Source: Prolixibacter sp. SD074 (GTDB lineage Bacteria; Bacteroidota; Bacteroidia; Bacteroidales; Prolixibacteraceae). From it: DNA of 64,000 nt. Shown piece by piece: positions 8,721 to 18,031 of the stretch. The notes under the pieces are model-generated. The model saw nothing but the letters and a program-made list of their open reading frames with translations. It ran no database searches and was not told the DNA's origin. The DNA lies in NCBI RefSeq assembly GCF_009617895.1, contig NZ_BLAW01000001.1:3401001-3465000 (forward strand), read 5' to 3'. The position numbers and the translations under genes were made by a program. Within the stretch, counting starts at the first letter, position 1. Each line of letters opens with the position of its first letter.

Positions 8721-9989
8721 TTATTCGTCGCGTAATGCGTCGATGGGTTTTATTTGCAGCGCCCGCTTCGCCGGAATGGAACCGGCAAACAGCCCGGCCA
8801 GTATCAACACGGCCAGTGCAACGAGTGCTACCGGAAGATCAATCGTCGGATCTTTATAGAAGACACCGTCACCTCCGCTGTTCATTTTCGCCAGGACGTT
8901 GCTGACAAGTTCCAGGAGCCCGACGCCCAATGACAGTCCGATATAGCCGGCCAGGGTCGTCAGGGCCACACTTTCGAGTACAATTTGTGAAATAATGATT
9001 CCGGGGGTCGCCCCAAGAGCGCGTTGTATCCCAATTTCGCGGGTACGCTCTTTCACAATCACCAGCATGATGTTACTAACACCAATCACCCCGGCCAGTA
9101 ATGTTCCGATTCCCACAATCCAGGTCAGGATACTGATGCCAAGGAAAAGGCCGTTCATCTGTTGGAACTGTTTTTCGATATTGACGCTTCTGATTGCCTG
9201 TTCGTCTGTCGGAGCGATTGAATGCCGCTTTTTAATGATGGTGAGTATCTGGCCTTCCAGGCTACTGACGGATACACCTTTTTTTGAAGTGACAGCAATC
9301 AGGTGAACTTCGTTGCCGTAATTATAGGCTTGTTGCATGGTGGTGAATGGAAGAAAGATGGTCTCTTCCTTACGTCCGTTAAAATTGACGCGTGTTTCGG
9401 GTTTCAGTACCCCGATGACCTGGAAATATACGCCCGATACTTTGAGGTATTTCCCGATAGGATTTTCGTTTTTATCGAACATACTTTCCTCTACTTTCTC
9501 ACCAATCACACACACTTTTCTCTTATTGCGCATATCTATTTCATTGATCCAACGGCCTTTTACCATGGAAACCGGGTCGATTTTGGTATACACCGGGTAA
9601 TCTCCCGCAATATTATAGGCGCCGGTCCGGTTATCGCGAACGGTGTTTTCGCCGCCGCGTTCCTTCCAGCCAAAAAGCATTGGGGCCAGGTATTTAATGC
9701 CCTGTACGTGGTCTTCGATGTAGGTGATGTCGGATGTATTCATATTCCAGAAACGGCCGCGTTTAAAACCTTTGTAAGGCTCGCCGGTCCGCTGTGTCCA
9801 CATAAAGGCAGAATTAACAGCAAACCTGGATACACCGTCGTAAATGCCGTGTTTCAACCCGTTTCCGGCGCCGGTCATGACGACCAGCATGAAGATTCCC
9901 CAGAAAACCCCGAAGGCGGTGAGAAAGCTCCTGAGCTTGTTTTTTGTCAGGGCGTTCCATATTTCGTTCCAGCGTTCGATGTCAAACAT
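8721..9989 (-). CDS. ABC transporter permease, MacB/FtsX type (second of a pair)
   Basis: An inner-membrane permease of the MacB class without a fused ATPase domain. It begins with MFDIERWNEIWNALTKNKLR, then a first membrane segment (FLTAFGVFWGIFMLVVMTGA), a large periplasmic MacB_PCD domain (about 50-270), and three C-terminal membrane segments including GIGTLLAGVIGVSNIMLVIV and the FtsX motif RTREIGIQRALGATP. It ends in IPAKRALQIKPIDALRDE. It lies 45 bp after a second permease of the same architecture; the two probably form a heterodimer served by the separate ATPase. Confidence 0.93.
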   Translation of the reverse strand: MFDIERWNEIWNALTKNKLRSFLTAFGVFWGIFMLVVMTGAGNGLKHGIYDGVSRFAVNSAFMWTQRTGEPYKGFKRGRFWNMNTSDITYIEDHVQGIKYLAPMLFGWKERGGENTVRDNRTGAYNIAGDYPVYTKIDPVSMVKGRWINEIDMRNKRKVCVIGEKVEESMFDKNENPIGKYLKVSGVYFQVIGVLKPETRVNFNGRKEETIFLPFTTMQQAYNYGNEVHLIAVTSKKGVSVSSLEGQILTIIKKRHSIAPTDEQAIRSVNIEKQFQQMNGLFLGISILTWIVGIGTLLAGVIGVSNIMLVIVKERTREIGIQRALGATPGIIISQIVLESVALTTLAGYIGLSLGVGLLELVSNVLAKMNSGGDGVFYKDPTIDLPVALVALAVLILAGLFAGSIPAKRALQIKPIDALRDE

Positions 9990-10034
9990 GATCAGGATTT
10001 TAAACAGGTTATTGATTTTGAATTTTCCCTTTGC

Positions 10035-11291
10035 TTATTCATCACGAAGGGCTTCAATGGGTTTTACGTTGGCCGCTTTTTTCGCAGGAATGTATCCGGC
10101 AATAGCGCCTGATAAAACCAGGATTACCGTGGCTGAAATGGCTGTTCCGAAGTTGACGGTTGGGTTACGGAAGAATATTCTGTCACCTCCGCCGGAGGCA
10201 AACATCTGTTCGAGTACATAATTCACTACTTCCATGATGCCGACGCCCAGGGTCAGTCCAATGTATCCCGCAACGGTGGTTATCAGGATCGATTCCATCA
10301 GGATAAGGCCGATAACAGAGCGGGGTGATGCGCCCAGCGCTTTCCGGACACCGATTTCACGGGTCCGTTCTTTTACCAGGATCAGCATGATGTTGCTTAC
10401 CCCTACGATACCGGCAATCAGGGTTCCGATACCAATAATCCAGACAAATATTTTGATACCCTGGAAAATCTTCATGGTACGCAGATACTCTGTTAGCATG
10501 TTGAAAGCGCCCATAGCACGGTTATCGTCTGGATTGAATTTGTGACGCCGGGCAAGCGCTTCACGAACTTTTTTGGTAATGGTTTCAGCCTGTTTTGTTG
10601 AGGTGACCATTTTCGTGGTAACGGCAAAACTGTGAACCCGGTTACCTCCGTTGAAAATACGTTGAGCGGTAGATACCGGCATGTAGGCCGTACGGTCGTT
10701 ACTATTGTTCGGATCGTGACAAACACCGACCACCTCAAAAGGCACATCGTTTACTTTGAGATATTTTCCAATGGGGTCTTCTTTTTTGAAAAGGGCCTTG
10801 GCAATATCTTTTCCGATAACAATGGACTTGCGATAGTCGGTAATATCCTTGTGGTTGATGAAGCGGCCTTTGCCCAGCTTAATATTTTCAACATCCTGAA
10901 GGGCCGGATGGCAGGTGACGGTCGTGAATGAGCCGTATTCATTACCATATGCATAATTGGTATCACCGGGCAAGTAGAAGCGGGAAGAGACTTCATCCAG
11001 TCCTTTCACCTTGTTGGTCAGGAAGGTATAATCCTGGTTGGTGAAATGAATAGGCCGTCCGGTTTTCATTCCTTTATACGGCATACTGGTTTCGCCGGTC
11101 CATATCCACATGGCATTAACTGCGTTACCGGCAAACTGTTTTTTAACACCGTTCTGCAACCCGTTTCCCGACCCGAGCAGTATCATTAACATGAAAATAC
11201 CCCACGCTACCGAGAAACCGGTAAGAAAAGTACGGAGCTTGTTCTTCCGGATAGTGCTGAATATTTCCTGCCAAACATCGATATCAAACAT
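10035..11291 (-). CDS. ABC transporter permease, MacB/FtsX type (first of a pair)
   Basis: It has the same architecture as the neighbouring permease: an N-terminal membrane segment (FLTGFSVAWGIFMLMILLG), a periplasmic MacB_PCD domain, then GIGTLIAGIVGVSNIMLILV, RTREIGVRKALGASP and the C-terminal tail KPIEALRDE. The start overlaps the end of the ATPase gene by 8 bp, which suggests translational coupling. The two permeases are clearly diverged outside the membrane segments, so this is an old duplication rather than a recent one. Confidence 0.93.
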   Translation of the reverse strand: MFDIDVWQEIFSTIRKNKLRTFLTGFSVAWGIFMLMILLGSGNGLQNGVKKQFAGNAVNAMWIWTGETSMPYKGMKTGRPIHFTNQDYTFLTNKVKGLDEVSSRFYLPGDTNYAYGNEYGSFTTVTCHPALQDVENIKLGKGRFINHKDITDYRKSIVIGKDIAKALFKKEDPIGKYLKVNDVPFEVVGVCHDPNNSNDRTAYMPVSTAQRIFNGGNRVHSFAVTTKMVTSTKQAETITKKVREALARRHKFNPDDNRAMGAFNMLTEYLRTMKIFQGIKIFVWIIGIGTLIAGIVGVSNIMLILVKERTREIGVRKALGASPRSVIGLILMESILITTVAGYIGLTLGVGIMEVVNYVLEQMFASGGGDRIFFRNPTVNFGTAISATVILVLSGAIAGYIPAKKAANVKPIEALRDE

Positions 11292-12021
11292 GATGCGTTG
11301 GTTTATTAATGTTCCGGTTATATTGTGCCTGGAAGGACTTCAGGTCGCCGTTTTTAATTATCTCTTCAATCACACCGTCTTTCAGGTGGATGATTTTCCG
11401 GGTCATAGCAGCAATATCATATTCGTGGGTAACAATAATGACAGTAATCCCTTCCTCATTGACTTGCTTCAGCATTTCCATCACTTCGTACGAGGTTTGT
11501 GTATCGAGTGCGCCGGTAGGTTCGTCCGCCAGAATGATACGTGGTTTGGCGATCAGTGCACGGGCAATGGCCACCCGTTGGCGTTGTCCTCCGGAAAGTT
11601 CATTCGGCATATGATGTGCCCATTCCTTCAGGCCCAGTTTTTCCAGGAATTCCATGGCCATCTGGTTCCGTTTCTTACGCGAAATGCCTTTGTAATAGAG
11701 CGGTAAAGCAACATTCTCCATCGCATTCTTAAACGATATCAGGTTGAATGACTGAAAGATGAATCCAATCATTTTGTTGCGCGTCCGGGCTGCCTGAGTC
11801 TCATTCATGTCTTGCATTAGAAGACCGTCAAGGGAGTAAGATCCTTCGTCATAATTATCGAGAATGCCGAGGATATTCAACAAAGTCGACTTACCGGAAC
11901 CTGAAGACCCCATGATGGAAACGAATTCTCCCTCCTTGATGTCCAGGTTCAGGCCCTTCAGGACGTGCAGGCTGTTATTCCCCGTTACATACGACTTATG
12001 TAAGTTGTTGATCTGTATCAT
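11284..12021 (-). CDS. ABC transporter ATP-binding protein (MacB/LolD type)
   Basis: The cytoplasmic ATPase that drives the efflux system. Walker A is GSSGSGKST (residues 38-46), the signature is LSGGQ (142-146), Walker B is IILADE (162-167), and the H-loop lies in VTHEYDIA. The 245-residue length fits the LolD/MacB ATPase subfamily. It is the first gene of the six-gene operon, and its upstream region holds a sigma-54-like promoter and paired repeats. Confidence 0.95.
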   Translation of the reverse strand: MIQINNLHKSYVTGNNSLHVLKGLNLDIKEGEFVSIMGSSGSGKSTLLNILGILDNYDEGSYSLDGLLMQDMNETQAARTRNKMIGFIFQSFNLISFKNAMENVALPLYYKGISRKKRNQMAMEFLEKLGLKEWAHHMPNELSGGQRQRVAIARALIAKPRIILADEPTGALDTQTSYEVMEMLKQVNEEGITVIIVTHEYDIAAMTRKIIHLKDGVIEEIIKNGDLKSFQAQYNRNINKPTHHV

Positions 12022-12094
12022 TGTTCAAGATTTTGTGTTCGGATGGGAACTTTTGTGCGGAAAAATCATTCCTAAAAATTGTTAACCCCGGAAG

Positions 12095-12105
12095 GTTAGA
12101 CTAAC
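12095..12105. promoter_or_regulatory. Short palindrome in the efflux operon leader
   Basis: GTTAG-A-CTAAC is a perfect 5-1-5 palindrome about 75 bp before the ATPase start codon, between the proposed transcription start and the gene. It could bind a repressor, or could be chance. Confidence 0.25.
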
Positions 12106-12176
12106 TACCGGGCGAAATAGTTACAACAAATGATGGAAAATATTCCGCGTTTTACGTTCCATCCCGAAAATGGTTT

Positions 12177-12192
12177 ACCAATAGATATGCCA
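12177..12192 (-). promoter_or_regulatory. Candidate sigma-54 promoter for the efflux operon
   Basis: On the minus strand the sequence reads TGGCATATCTATTGGT. The -24 element TGGCA is intact and the -12 element is TTGG instead of TTGC, with exactly ten bases between the GG and the GG/GC pair as sigma-54 requires. A start would fall near 12167, giving a leader of about 145 nt. No Bacteroidota-type TAnnTTTG box was seen for this operon. Confidence 0.35.
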
Positions 12193-12256
12193 AACGGTAT
12201 AATTACCACAAAATGAGGCATAAGTGGATTTCCATAAATTTGTGTGCTGTAAAGAA

Positions 12257-12289
12257 ATTGTACGGTTTCGAACCGGGAGTGTACGATTT
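12257..12289. promoter_or_regulatory. Paired 12-bp direct repeats, candidate activator site
   Basis: TGTACGGTTTCG (12257) and TGTACGATTTTG (12278) match at ten of twelve bases and are 21 bp apart, which is two helical turns. A CGGTT-TCG-AACCG palindrome overlaps the first copy. They lie about 90-120 bp upstream of the proposed sigma-54 start, where enhancer-binding activators of that sigma factor usually bind. The rest of the 12022-12520 gap has no coding potential that I can support. Confidence 0.4.
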
Positions 12290-12520
12290 TGGGCGCAAAG
12301 AAGGTTTGTTTGGCTGGAATTTATTACTTCTTATTTGTTCCGGAAATGAATCTATCGGTCAATCACCCTGTTTTGCTTAAAATCTTATTATCTTTAATGC
12401 TTTTAGCGGATATCCGAATACGTACCGTAACCTCTATACTCCCGGCAAAAAGTTAAGAAGCCCTGGTTTTCGAATGAATGGGAAACCTGACCGGATTATT
12501 GGATATTTAATCATTGCCTA

Positions 12521-13273
12521 TTGAAACGAAAACTGTTTTTTGTATCGGTCTTTCTGTTGATGTTGCCTTGGGGAGCCGGGGCAAAAGACTGGGGATGGAG
12601 TGTTGGCGGGGGTTACTCGCATTTCAATTATTCTCACGAACGACAGTCCGGTCCGGCTGGTTTCTATGGCAATTCGTTCTACCCGAAGTTCAATTTGTTT
12701 TTGACAAGTGGGCGACGTGAAAATATTTTTCAGTTTGCCATGTGGAATTTTAATAACTGGAAATACAATGATAGCAACGAATCGGCGCCGGAGCAAAAAA
12801 TGATGAAATTAATGGTGGCCTGGGAGCAATATCGATATCTGACAAGGCAACCGAATTCATTGTTCCGGTTATATGCCGGCCCGGAAGCTGACATAGGATA
12901 CCGCAAATGGAATCTTAGTTACGATGGTGGGACGGATTTAATGTACCATTGGACGAATGTCAGTGGAGGAATAGTCGTTGGCAGCATGGTGAAAATTTTG
13001 CCCGTAGCAGGATTGGACATTCAGGCGAATGCCAAAGGAACAGTAGGTTTTTATTCGAGTACGCCCGGGTATTATTCGAACAGTAAGGGAGTGGAAAGTG
13101 GTTTTGATCTGGGCTTAACAGCACGGGCATATTTCAACCTGAATGATCATATCCGGATTTGTCCTCAGTGGTCGTATTTGTATGGCCGCGATTATAATAA
13201 GCGCTATAGTTTGATACTATGGGAACAGAGGTGGTCGGTCTCAATAAAGTTTATGCCGTTCCATGAGAAATAG
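12521..13273 (+). CDS. Uncharacterised outer-membrane beta-barrel protein
   Basis: A 250-residue protein with a signal peptide (KRKLFFVSVFLLMLPWGAGAK). The mature part is rich in Tyr, Trp, Gly and Asn in alternating strands (WGWSVGGGYSHFNYS; FDLGLTARAYFNLNDHIRI) and ends in strands typical of a small porin or outer-membrane protein. No specific family is recognised. The start is TTG, chosen because the signal peptide begins there. The gene overlaps the following lipoprotein gene by 11 bp, so the two are probably co-translated and may work together at the outer membrane. Confidence 0.75.
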   Translation: MKRKLFFVSVFLLMLPWGAGAKDWGWSVGGGYSHFNYSHERQSGPAGFYGNSFYPKFNLFLTSGRRENIFQFAMWNFNNWKYNDSNESAPEQKMMKLMVAWEQYRYLTRQPNSLFRLYAGPEADIGYRKWNLSYDGGTDLMYHWTNVSGGIVVGSMVKILPVAGLDIQANAKGTVGFYSSTPGYYSNSKGVESGFDLGLTARAYFNLNDHIRICPQWSYLYGRDYNKRYSLILWEQRWSVSIKFMPFHEK

Positions 13274-14045
13274 GAATTATCTGATAGCCATTTTGGTGCT
13301 GCTTTTGCAAGCATGTTCGCTGATTCCTGATTCCGGCGAAATGGATTCCCATGGTACCTGGTTACAGGCCGAGTCGGAAAACTATGTATATTATTACCGC
13401 CCTAATTCGGCTGCTGCCGCGGATATCGATAAAATTGAGGCAGAGCAGGAACGCGTTTTCGTCCAGTTAAATGAAATCCTGGGGACGAGTTACAATCAAA
13501 AAATTCACGTCTATATTTTTAACGATTTGGCGGATGCCGGGTTTACCGATAAAACCGGGCAGGCTTTCCCCATTTTGAATACAATTGAAGTGATTTATGG
13601 TTCAGATGGTTATACCATCGGCAAACGAGGTATTTCGGCGCACGAAGTAGCACATATCATTACTTTTAATGCCTGGGGGCCGACCGATTTACGTATCTTA
13701 AGCGAAGGGATTGCGGTGTACATGGAGCACGTCACGTATGACAGCGAAGCAAATTACGACAGCTCGCAAATGATTGTTGCTGCGTTAGCTGTCCATGGCG
13801 GTTTGCCGGACATTGAAAGCCTGGCCAGCGACTTCGGGCAGTTCGATACCAATATCTCCTATCCGGTTTCCGGTTCATTTTCCGGTTACATTATTCATGG
13901 CTTTGGAATGGAGAAGTACCGTAAGTTGTTTACCGAAGGGCGGAGAGTTCATTTTGCCGCGGATTTCCAGTCAGTTTATGGGGTTTCACTTTCAGATGTG
14001 GAAAATACCTGGGGCCGCCAGTCGGATAAATCGTTGCCTCAATAG
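13263..14045 (+). CDS. Putative metalloprotease-like lipoprotein (gluzincin motif)
   Basis: A lipoprotein of 260 residues with a lipobox ending at Cys18 (LLLQACS). It contains HEVAH at residues 127-131 and a downstream glutamate in LSEGIAVYME (E148). This HExxH plus E spacing is that of gluzincin zinc peptidases, and the EGIA context resembles the peptidase MA-like group. No named family is assigned. It is probably anchored in the outer membrane beside the beta-barrel protein whose gene it overlaps. The gene converges with the carbamoyltransferase gene with only three bases between the two stop codons, so no terminator fits there. Confidence 0.7.
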   Translation: MRNRNYLIAILVLLLQACSLIPDSGEMDSHGTWLQAESENYVYYYRPNSAAAADIDKIEAEQERVFVQLNEILGTSYNQKIHVYIFNDLADAGFTDKTGQAFPILNTIEVIYGSDGYTIGKRGISAHEVAHIITFNAWGPTDLRILSEGIAVYMEHVTYDSEANYDSSQMIVAALAVHGGLPDIESLASDFGQFDTNISYPVSGSFSGYIIHGFGMEKYRKLFTEGRRVHFAADFQSVYGVSLSDVENTWGRQSDKSLPQ

Positions 14046-14048
14046 AAT

Positions 14049-15713
14049 TTATAGCCTGGAATACTTCCCGTTAAGAACCACACCGTCAAGTTGCATCGCT
14101 TTGGCCGATGCCAAGGCATCTTCCGGTGTATGGACGATTGGTTTGCCGCGTTGGTTAAATGAAGTGTTGATAAGAGCTTTCAATCCGTATTTTTCATCGA
14201 GCAGTTCCAGTAAATCGAAGAGAAAAGGATTATCCCCGCGTTGGAAAATGGTCTGAATCCTCGACGTGCCATCTACATGGACCACTCCTTCCATCTCTTT
14301 TCTCTTTTCGGGAAGGATAGCAAAATCCAGCAGCATGTATCGCGATAGCGGATGGATTTCGTCAAGACCGGTTACTGTTTTGGTGTTTCGCTCCAGCATA
14401 ATGGGGGCTACCGGGCGGTACCATTCCCGGCCTTTGTGTTCCATACTCACTTTTCGGGCCAGCGGAGCGGAGTCAGCCCGGGCGATGATGCTCCGGTTTC
14501 CCAACGCACGCGGTCCCGATTCTCCGGCACCATTTGCAATCCCGATGACACGGTTATCTATTAGATCGGTGGCGATTTGCTCCAGCGTCTCTTTGGTGTA
14601 GTTTACCTTTTCGGGAAGAAGTCCCCAATTATTGAGATAGGGGGAATGCCTTTCGATTTTTCCATGTTTGAGCCACTCGATGTAAGCGGCAGCACCCAAA
14701 GCCAATCCTGAATCTTCACAGCAAGGCGGAATGGATACAAAGTCGAACAAATCTTCATTTACAATGCGCGAATTGGTGACAATATTCAGGGCACAACCAC
14801 CGGAGTAGTACAGGTTTTTGCAACCGGTTTGTTCGCGCAATTCTCTTAACTTTTTCAGGAAATCACGCTGAAAAATGTGCTGCATGGTGGCAATGATATC
14901 CTGAAGGAACGGGTCTTTTTGGTCAAATGAATTACCCTGCCAGTTCCAATCTGTACGCGCCTGTTGGAAGAAAACCGAACGTTTTCCCCAGATGTCTTCA
15001 AAAAACTGATGTTCGCTGAGCCACTGTTCCAGTTCAGGTGAGTGGCTCCCGTATGAGGCATAGCCCATCATTTTTCCGGGAACGGAATTCTGATCGTCCA
15101 TTTTCGCACCGATAATTCCGAAGGCCAGGGCATTGGCATTAAACAGTGTGGTCAGGTATTTTAAGTCCCAGTTGTATTCCAGGGGCGTTAGCTGTTTGTC
15201 CCGGTAGATCCAGCCCGAAAAATTGGACAAACTGGCGCCACCATCAAAATGGACGAGCAGGCTGTTGTGTTTTATTCCTCCGGTGAACGGGAGGGTAGAG
15301 AAAACATGGGCCAGTTCGTGGTTGACCACCCATGCATCATGCTCTTTGCCGTACCACCAGCATCGGCCTTTTTCAGCGGAAGCGACAAGTTTTTGATTTA
15401 ACGGCGCTTCGAACCGGGCTTGCCCATCGGTCGAGATGAAGGCCCGTCCTACCACATTATCCACGAAAACGAGATCATAATCGGCAGGGGAGAGCAGTTT
15501 TTCTTTTCGCAGGATTACGGTGAGCTGTTGATGCAGATGATTATCCCGTTTCCGGCGGGTGGTCCGTTCGAGCTGTAAAAGTTTGATCACTTTTCCACCC
15601 GACATGAGTGCCATGTTATGGTCGTGGACATAACCCGGATGGTCCGGTTCCATTCGGTCCTGGATGCCATATATCGCCAGTGTCGGTTTTGACGAATCCA
15701 TTGGATTAACCAA
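14049..15713 (-). CDS. Carbamoyltransferase, NodU/CmcH family
   Basis: A 554-residue enzyme predicted to transfer a carbamoyl group from carbamoyl phosphate, through an adenylate, to a hydroxyl acceptor. The N-terminal Kae1-like domain has a DHN triad near residue 31 and the metal-binding NHELAH at 131-136. The C-terminal YrdC-like domain has GESGPRALGNRSI and ALINTSFNQRGKPIVHTP, both hallmarks of the family. The acceptor is unknown; no antibiotic or nodulation-factor genes are nearby. The first ATG overlaps the preceding membrane-protein gene by 8 bp; a second ATG four codons later is also possible. It is the third gene after purD on this strand. Confidence 0.9.
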   Translation of the reverse strand: MVNPMDSSKPTLAIYGIQDRMEPDHPGYVHDHNMALMSGGKVIKLLQLERTTRRKRDNHLHQQLTVILRKEKLLSPADYDLVFVDNVVGRAFISTDGQARFEAPLNQKLVASAEKGRCWWYGKEHDAWVVNHELAHVFSTLPFTGGIKHNSLLVHFDGGASLSNFSGWIYRDKQLTPLEYNWDLKYLTTLFNANALAFGIIGAKMDDQNSVPGKMMGYASYGSHSPELEQWLSEHQFFEDIWGKRSVFFQQARTDWNWQGNSFDQKDPFLQDIIATMQHIFQRDFLKKLRELREQTGCKNLYYSGGCALNIVTNSRIVNEDLFDFVSIPPCCEDSGLALGAAAYIEWLKHGKIERHSPYLNNWGLLPEKVNYTKETLEQIATDLIDNRVIGIANGAGESGPRALGNRSIIARADSAPLARKVSMEHKGREWYRPVAPIMLERNTKTVTGLDEIHPLSRYMLLDFAILPEKRKEMEGVVHVDGTSRIQTIFQRGDNPFLFDLLELLDEKYGLKALINTSFNQRGKPIVHTPEDALASAKAMQLDGVVLNGKYSRL

Positions 15714-16692
15714 TTATCATGACCGTAGCAATGATCCCGAGGAAAAGATAGAATAGCAGTTCGGGCCAGAAGCGGTTTTTGGCAAAAATGAAAAAGTGGG
15801 CGATGAAGTAAGCAAACGGGATGGCCAGCAGAATAATCGCCTCGATGCCGACCGAACGGCTGAAGAGAATGGCGGCAACCAGAAAGGCGACCATCCAGTA
15901 AAAGATGATGAAGTATTTCCGTGAGCTGATTTTCTTGACATCGTACCGGGTGAGGATGGAACTACTTCCGAGCACAGCTAAAAAGATGAAGAACCCTGAT
16001 AAGAGCTGGAAGGGAAAAGTGTTGATAATGTTTATGTTGGCCGTATGAATATTTTCCTGGACGACGCTGAAAAGCTGTGGCAACAGGTCATTCAGATAGT
16101 AGACAAAACCGGCGATGAACCACGGAACGGCAAATCCCACCAGCGGAATGAAAAGGAAGCGCCAGTTATTGCCCTTTTGTAACACCGCAATACTTATCCA
16201 GGTAATGGGAAAAAGAAAGATGGTCGGGAAATAAAACAGCGAACCGGCCGAAAGGAAAAACGCTGCATTAAATGTATCGGGGATGGTATTGGAATGATGG
16301 TACGTGTCGAAGATGCTGATGAGCGCCAGGAAGACAAAAAGAGACGCAAGGTGCACCGGATGCAATGTATGCATCGACGGAAAGGCTGAAACCGTTAGCA
16401 GGTAGATGATTCCGGGCAAACCGGAACGTGACCGCAAAAACTGAAAGCGAGTGCTGATTTGATTAATAAGAAAAGCGCTGATAACCACGGTAACTAATCC
16501 GGTGAAAGCCGACCAAAAAGGAAATTTAATCAGATAGGCGCCAGTAATCCTGTAGAGGGGCATATCGGCCTCTCCTGCAAAAAAGTTGAACGTATTGGGA
16601 TGGATTAAACCGGGTAGCCAAAGTAAAATTCCGGCTAACGGAATAAGCACCAGATGGGCAATCTGATTGGTTTTTAAAAATCGCAAGACCAT
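15706..16692 (-). CDS. Multi-pass membrane protein, DUF6427-like
   Basis: A 328-residue, very hydrophobic protein with about nine or ten membrane segments (AHLVLIPLAGILLWLPGLI; FLINQISTRFQF; LLSGFFIFLAVLGSSSIL; FFIFAKNRFW near the end). It resembles the DUF6427 proteins found next to purD in many Bacteroidota; the family name is from memory and its function is not known. It lies 12 bp after purD and overlaps the carbamoyltransferase, so the three genes form one operon. It could be a transporter or a glycosyltransferase-like integral protein. Confidence 0.65.
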   Translation of the reverse strand: MVLRFLKTNQIAHLVLIPLAGILLWLPGLIHPNTFNFFAGEADMPLYRITGAYLIKFPFWSAFTGLVTVVISAFLINQISTRFQFLRSRSGLPGIIYLLTVSAFPSMHTLHPVHLASLFVFLALISIFDTYHHSNTIPDTFNAAFFLSAGSLFYFPTIFLFPITWISIAVLQKGNNWRFLFIPLVGFAVPWFIAGFVYYLNDLLPQLFSVVQENIHTANINIINTFPFQLLSGFFIFLAVLGSSSILTRYDVKKISSRKYFIIFYWMVAFLVAAILFSRSVGIEAIILLAIPFAYFIAHFFIFAKNRFWPELLFYLFLGIIATVMIIG

Positions 16693-16704
16693 ACAGGCAA
16701 TAAT

Positions 16705-17973
16705 TTAAAGGTCGAATCCTAAATCGCGGCGGTAATATTTTTTCTCAAAATCGATGATGGCGGCATTTTTATACGACCGGTCGAGCGCTTCGCGACGGTC
16801 TTTTCCATAGGAACTAACCGAAATAACCCGTCCGCCATTGGTTACCACCTGGCCGTTGACGAATTTTGTGCCGGCATGAAAGACGATACTATCCTGTACC
16901 TTCTCCAGGTTAGAAATGACTTTGCCTTTCTCGTAAGCTTCGGGATAGCCGCCCGAAACCAGCATAACCGTTACTGCAGCCCGTTCATCTATATCGAGTT
17001 GCTTTTCAGCCAGGTTTCCTTCGGCCATGCCTTCGAGCAAATCGACAAAATCGGATTTTACTCGCAGCATAACTGCTTCTGTTTCCGGATCGCCCATGCG
17101 AACGTTGTATTCAATCACAAAAGGCTTGCCGTCCACATTCATCAGTCCCAGGAAGATGAAGCCGCGATAGTTGATATCGTCTTTTTGCAAACCTTCAACT
17201 GTTGGCCGGATAATGCGATCTTCCACCCTTTTCATGAAGGATTCGTCGGCAAACGGGACAGGAGAAATCGCTCCCATTCCTCCGGTGTTGAGGCCGGTGT
17301 CACCTTCACCAATTCGCTTGTAATCTTTTGCTTCGGGCAGAATTTTGTAGCTTTTTCCGTCGGTGAGCACGAATACCGAGCATTCCACGCCTTTCAGAAA
17401 CTCCTCAATCACCACGCGGGAGCTGGCTTCGCCGAATTTGCCCCCCAGCATTTCACGCAACGAAGTTTCCGCTTCTTTCAGCGAGTCGACGATGAGAACC
17501 CCTTTTCCGGCCGCAAGGCCATCGGCTTTTAATACGAAAGGAGCTTTTAGTGTTTTCAGGAAACCGATACCTTCTTCCAGGTTTTCGGTGGTAACCGAAA
17601 GATACCTGGCCGTTGGGATATCGTGGCGGGCCATGAAATCTTTGGCAAAATCCTTACTGCCTTCCAGACGGGCGCCTTCCTTATCGGGACCAATCACCGG
17701 GATATTTTTAACCTGCTCGTTGGCTGCGAAAAAGTCAACGATTCCTTCTACCAGCGGAACTTCGGGGCCTACGATCACCATGTCGATGTTGTGTCCGGTA
17801 ACGGCGTCGCGTAAGCCAATAAAGTCGCTAACACCAATATTCAGGTTGGTCCCGGTTTCAGCCGTTCCGGCATTTCCGGGGGCAATAAACAGTTGGTCAA
17901 CTTTGTGGCTTTGTTTGATTTTCCAGGCGAGGGCGTGCTCCCGGCCTCCGGAGCCAACGAGTAAAATCTTCAT
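16705..17973 (-). CDS. purD: Phosphoribosylamine-glycine ligase
   Basis: This enzyme joins glycine to 5-phosphoribosylamine with ATP, the second step of purine synthesis. The N-terminus [19 protein letters not shown] is diagnostic; [16 protein letters not shown] and [40 protein letters not shown] mark the ATP-grasp domain, and [16 protein letters not shown] binds the metal. At 422 residues it is full length. It heads a three-gene operon. Confidence 0.98.
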   Translation of the reverse strand: MKILLVGSGGREHALAWKIKQSHKVDQLFIAPGNAGTAETGTNLNIGVSDFIGLRDAVTGHNIDMVIVGPEVPLVEGIVDFFAANEQVKNIPVIGPDKEGARLEGSKDFAKDFMARHDIPTARYLSVTTENLEEGIGFLKTLKAPFVLKADGLAAGKGVLIVDSLKEAETSLREMLGGKFGEASSRVVIEEFLKGVECSVFVLTDGKSYKILPEAKDYKRIGEGDTGLNTGGMGAISPVPFADESFMKRVEDRIIRPTVEGLQKDDINYRGFIFLGLMNVDGKPFVIEYNVRMGDPETEAVMLRVKSDFVDLLEGMAEGNLAEKQLDIDERAAVTVMLVSGGYPEAYEKGKVISNLEKVQDSIVFHAGTKFVNGQVVTNGGRVISVSSYGKDRREALDRSYKNAAIIDFEKKYYRRDLGFDL

Positions 17974-18023
17974 GCGATTGGTTTCTTTTTTGTTCAGGAC
18001 GACTGTGCTCTTTCAGTTGCCGG

Positions 18024-18031
18024 CAAATATA
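18024..18031 (-). promoter_or_regulatory. Bacteroidota -7 box upstream of purD
   Basis: On the minus strand this reads TATATTTG, matching TAnnTTTG, about 50 bases before the purD start codon. The nearest TTTG-type -33 element is 24 bp further upstream, slightly too far. Confidence 0.45.
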
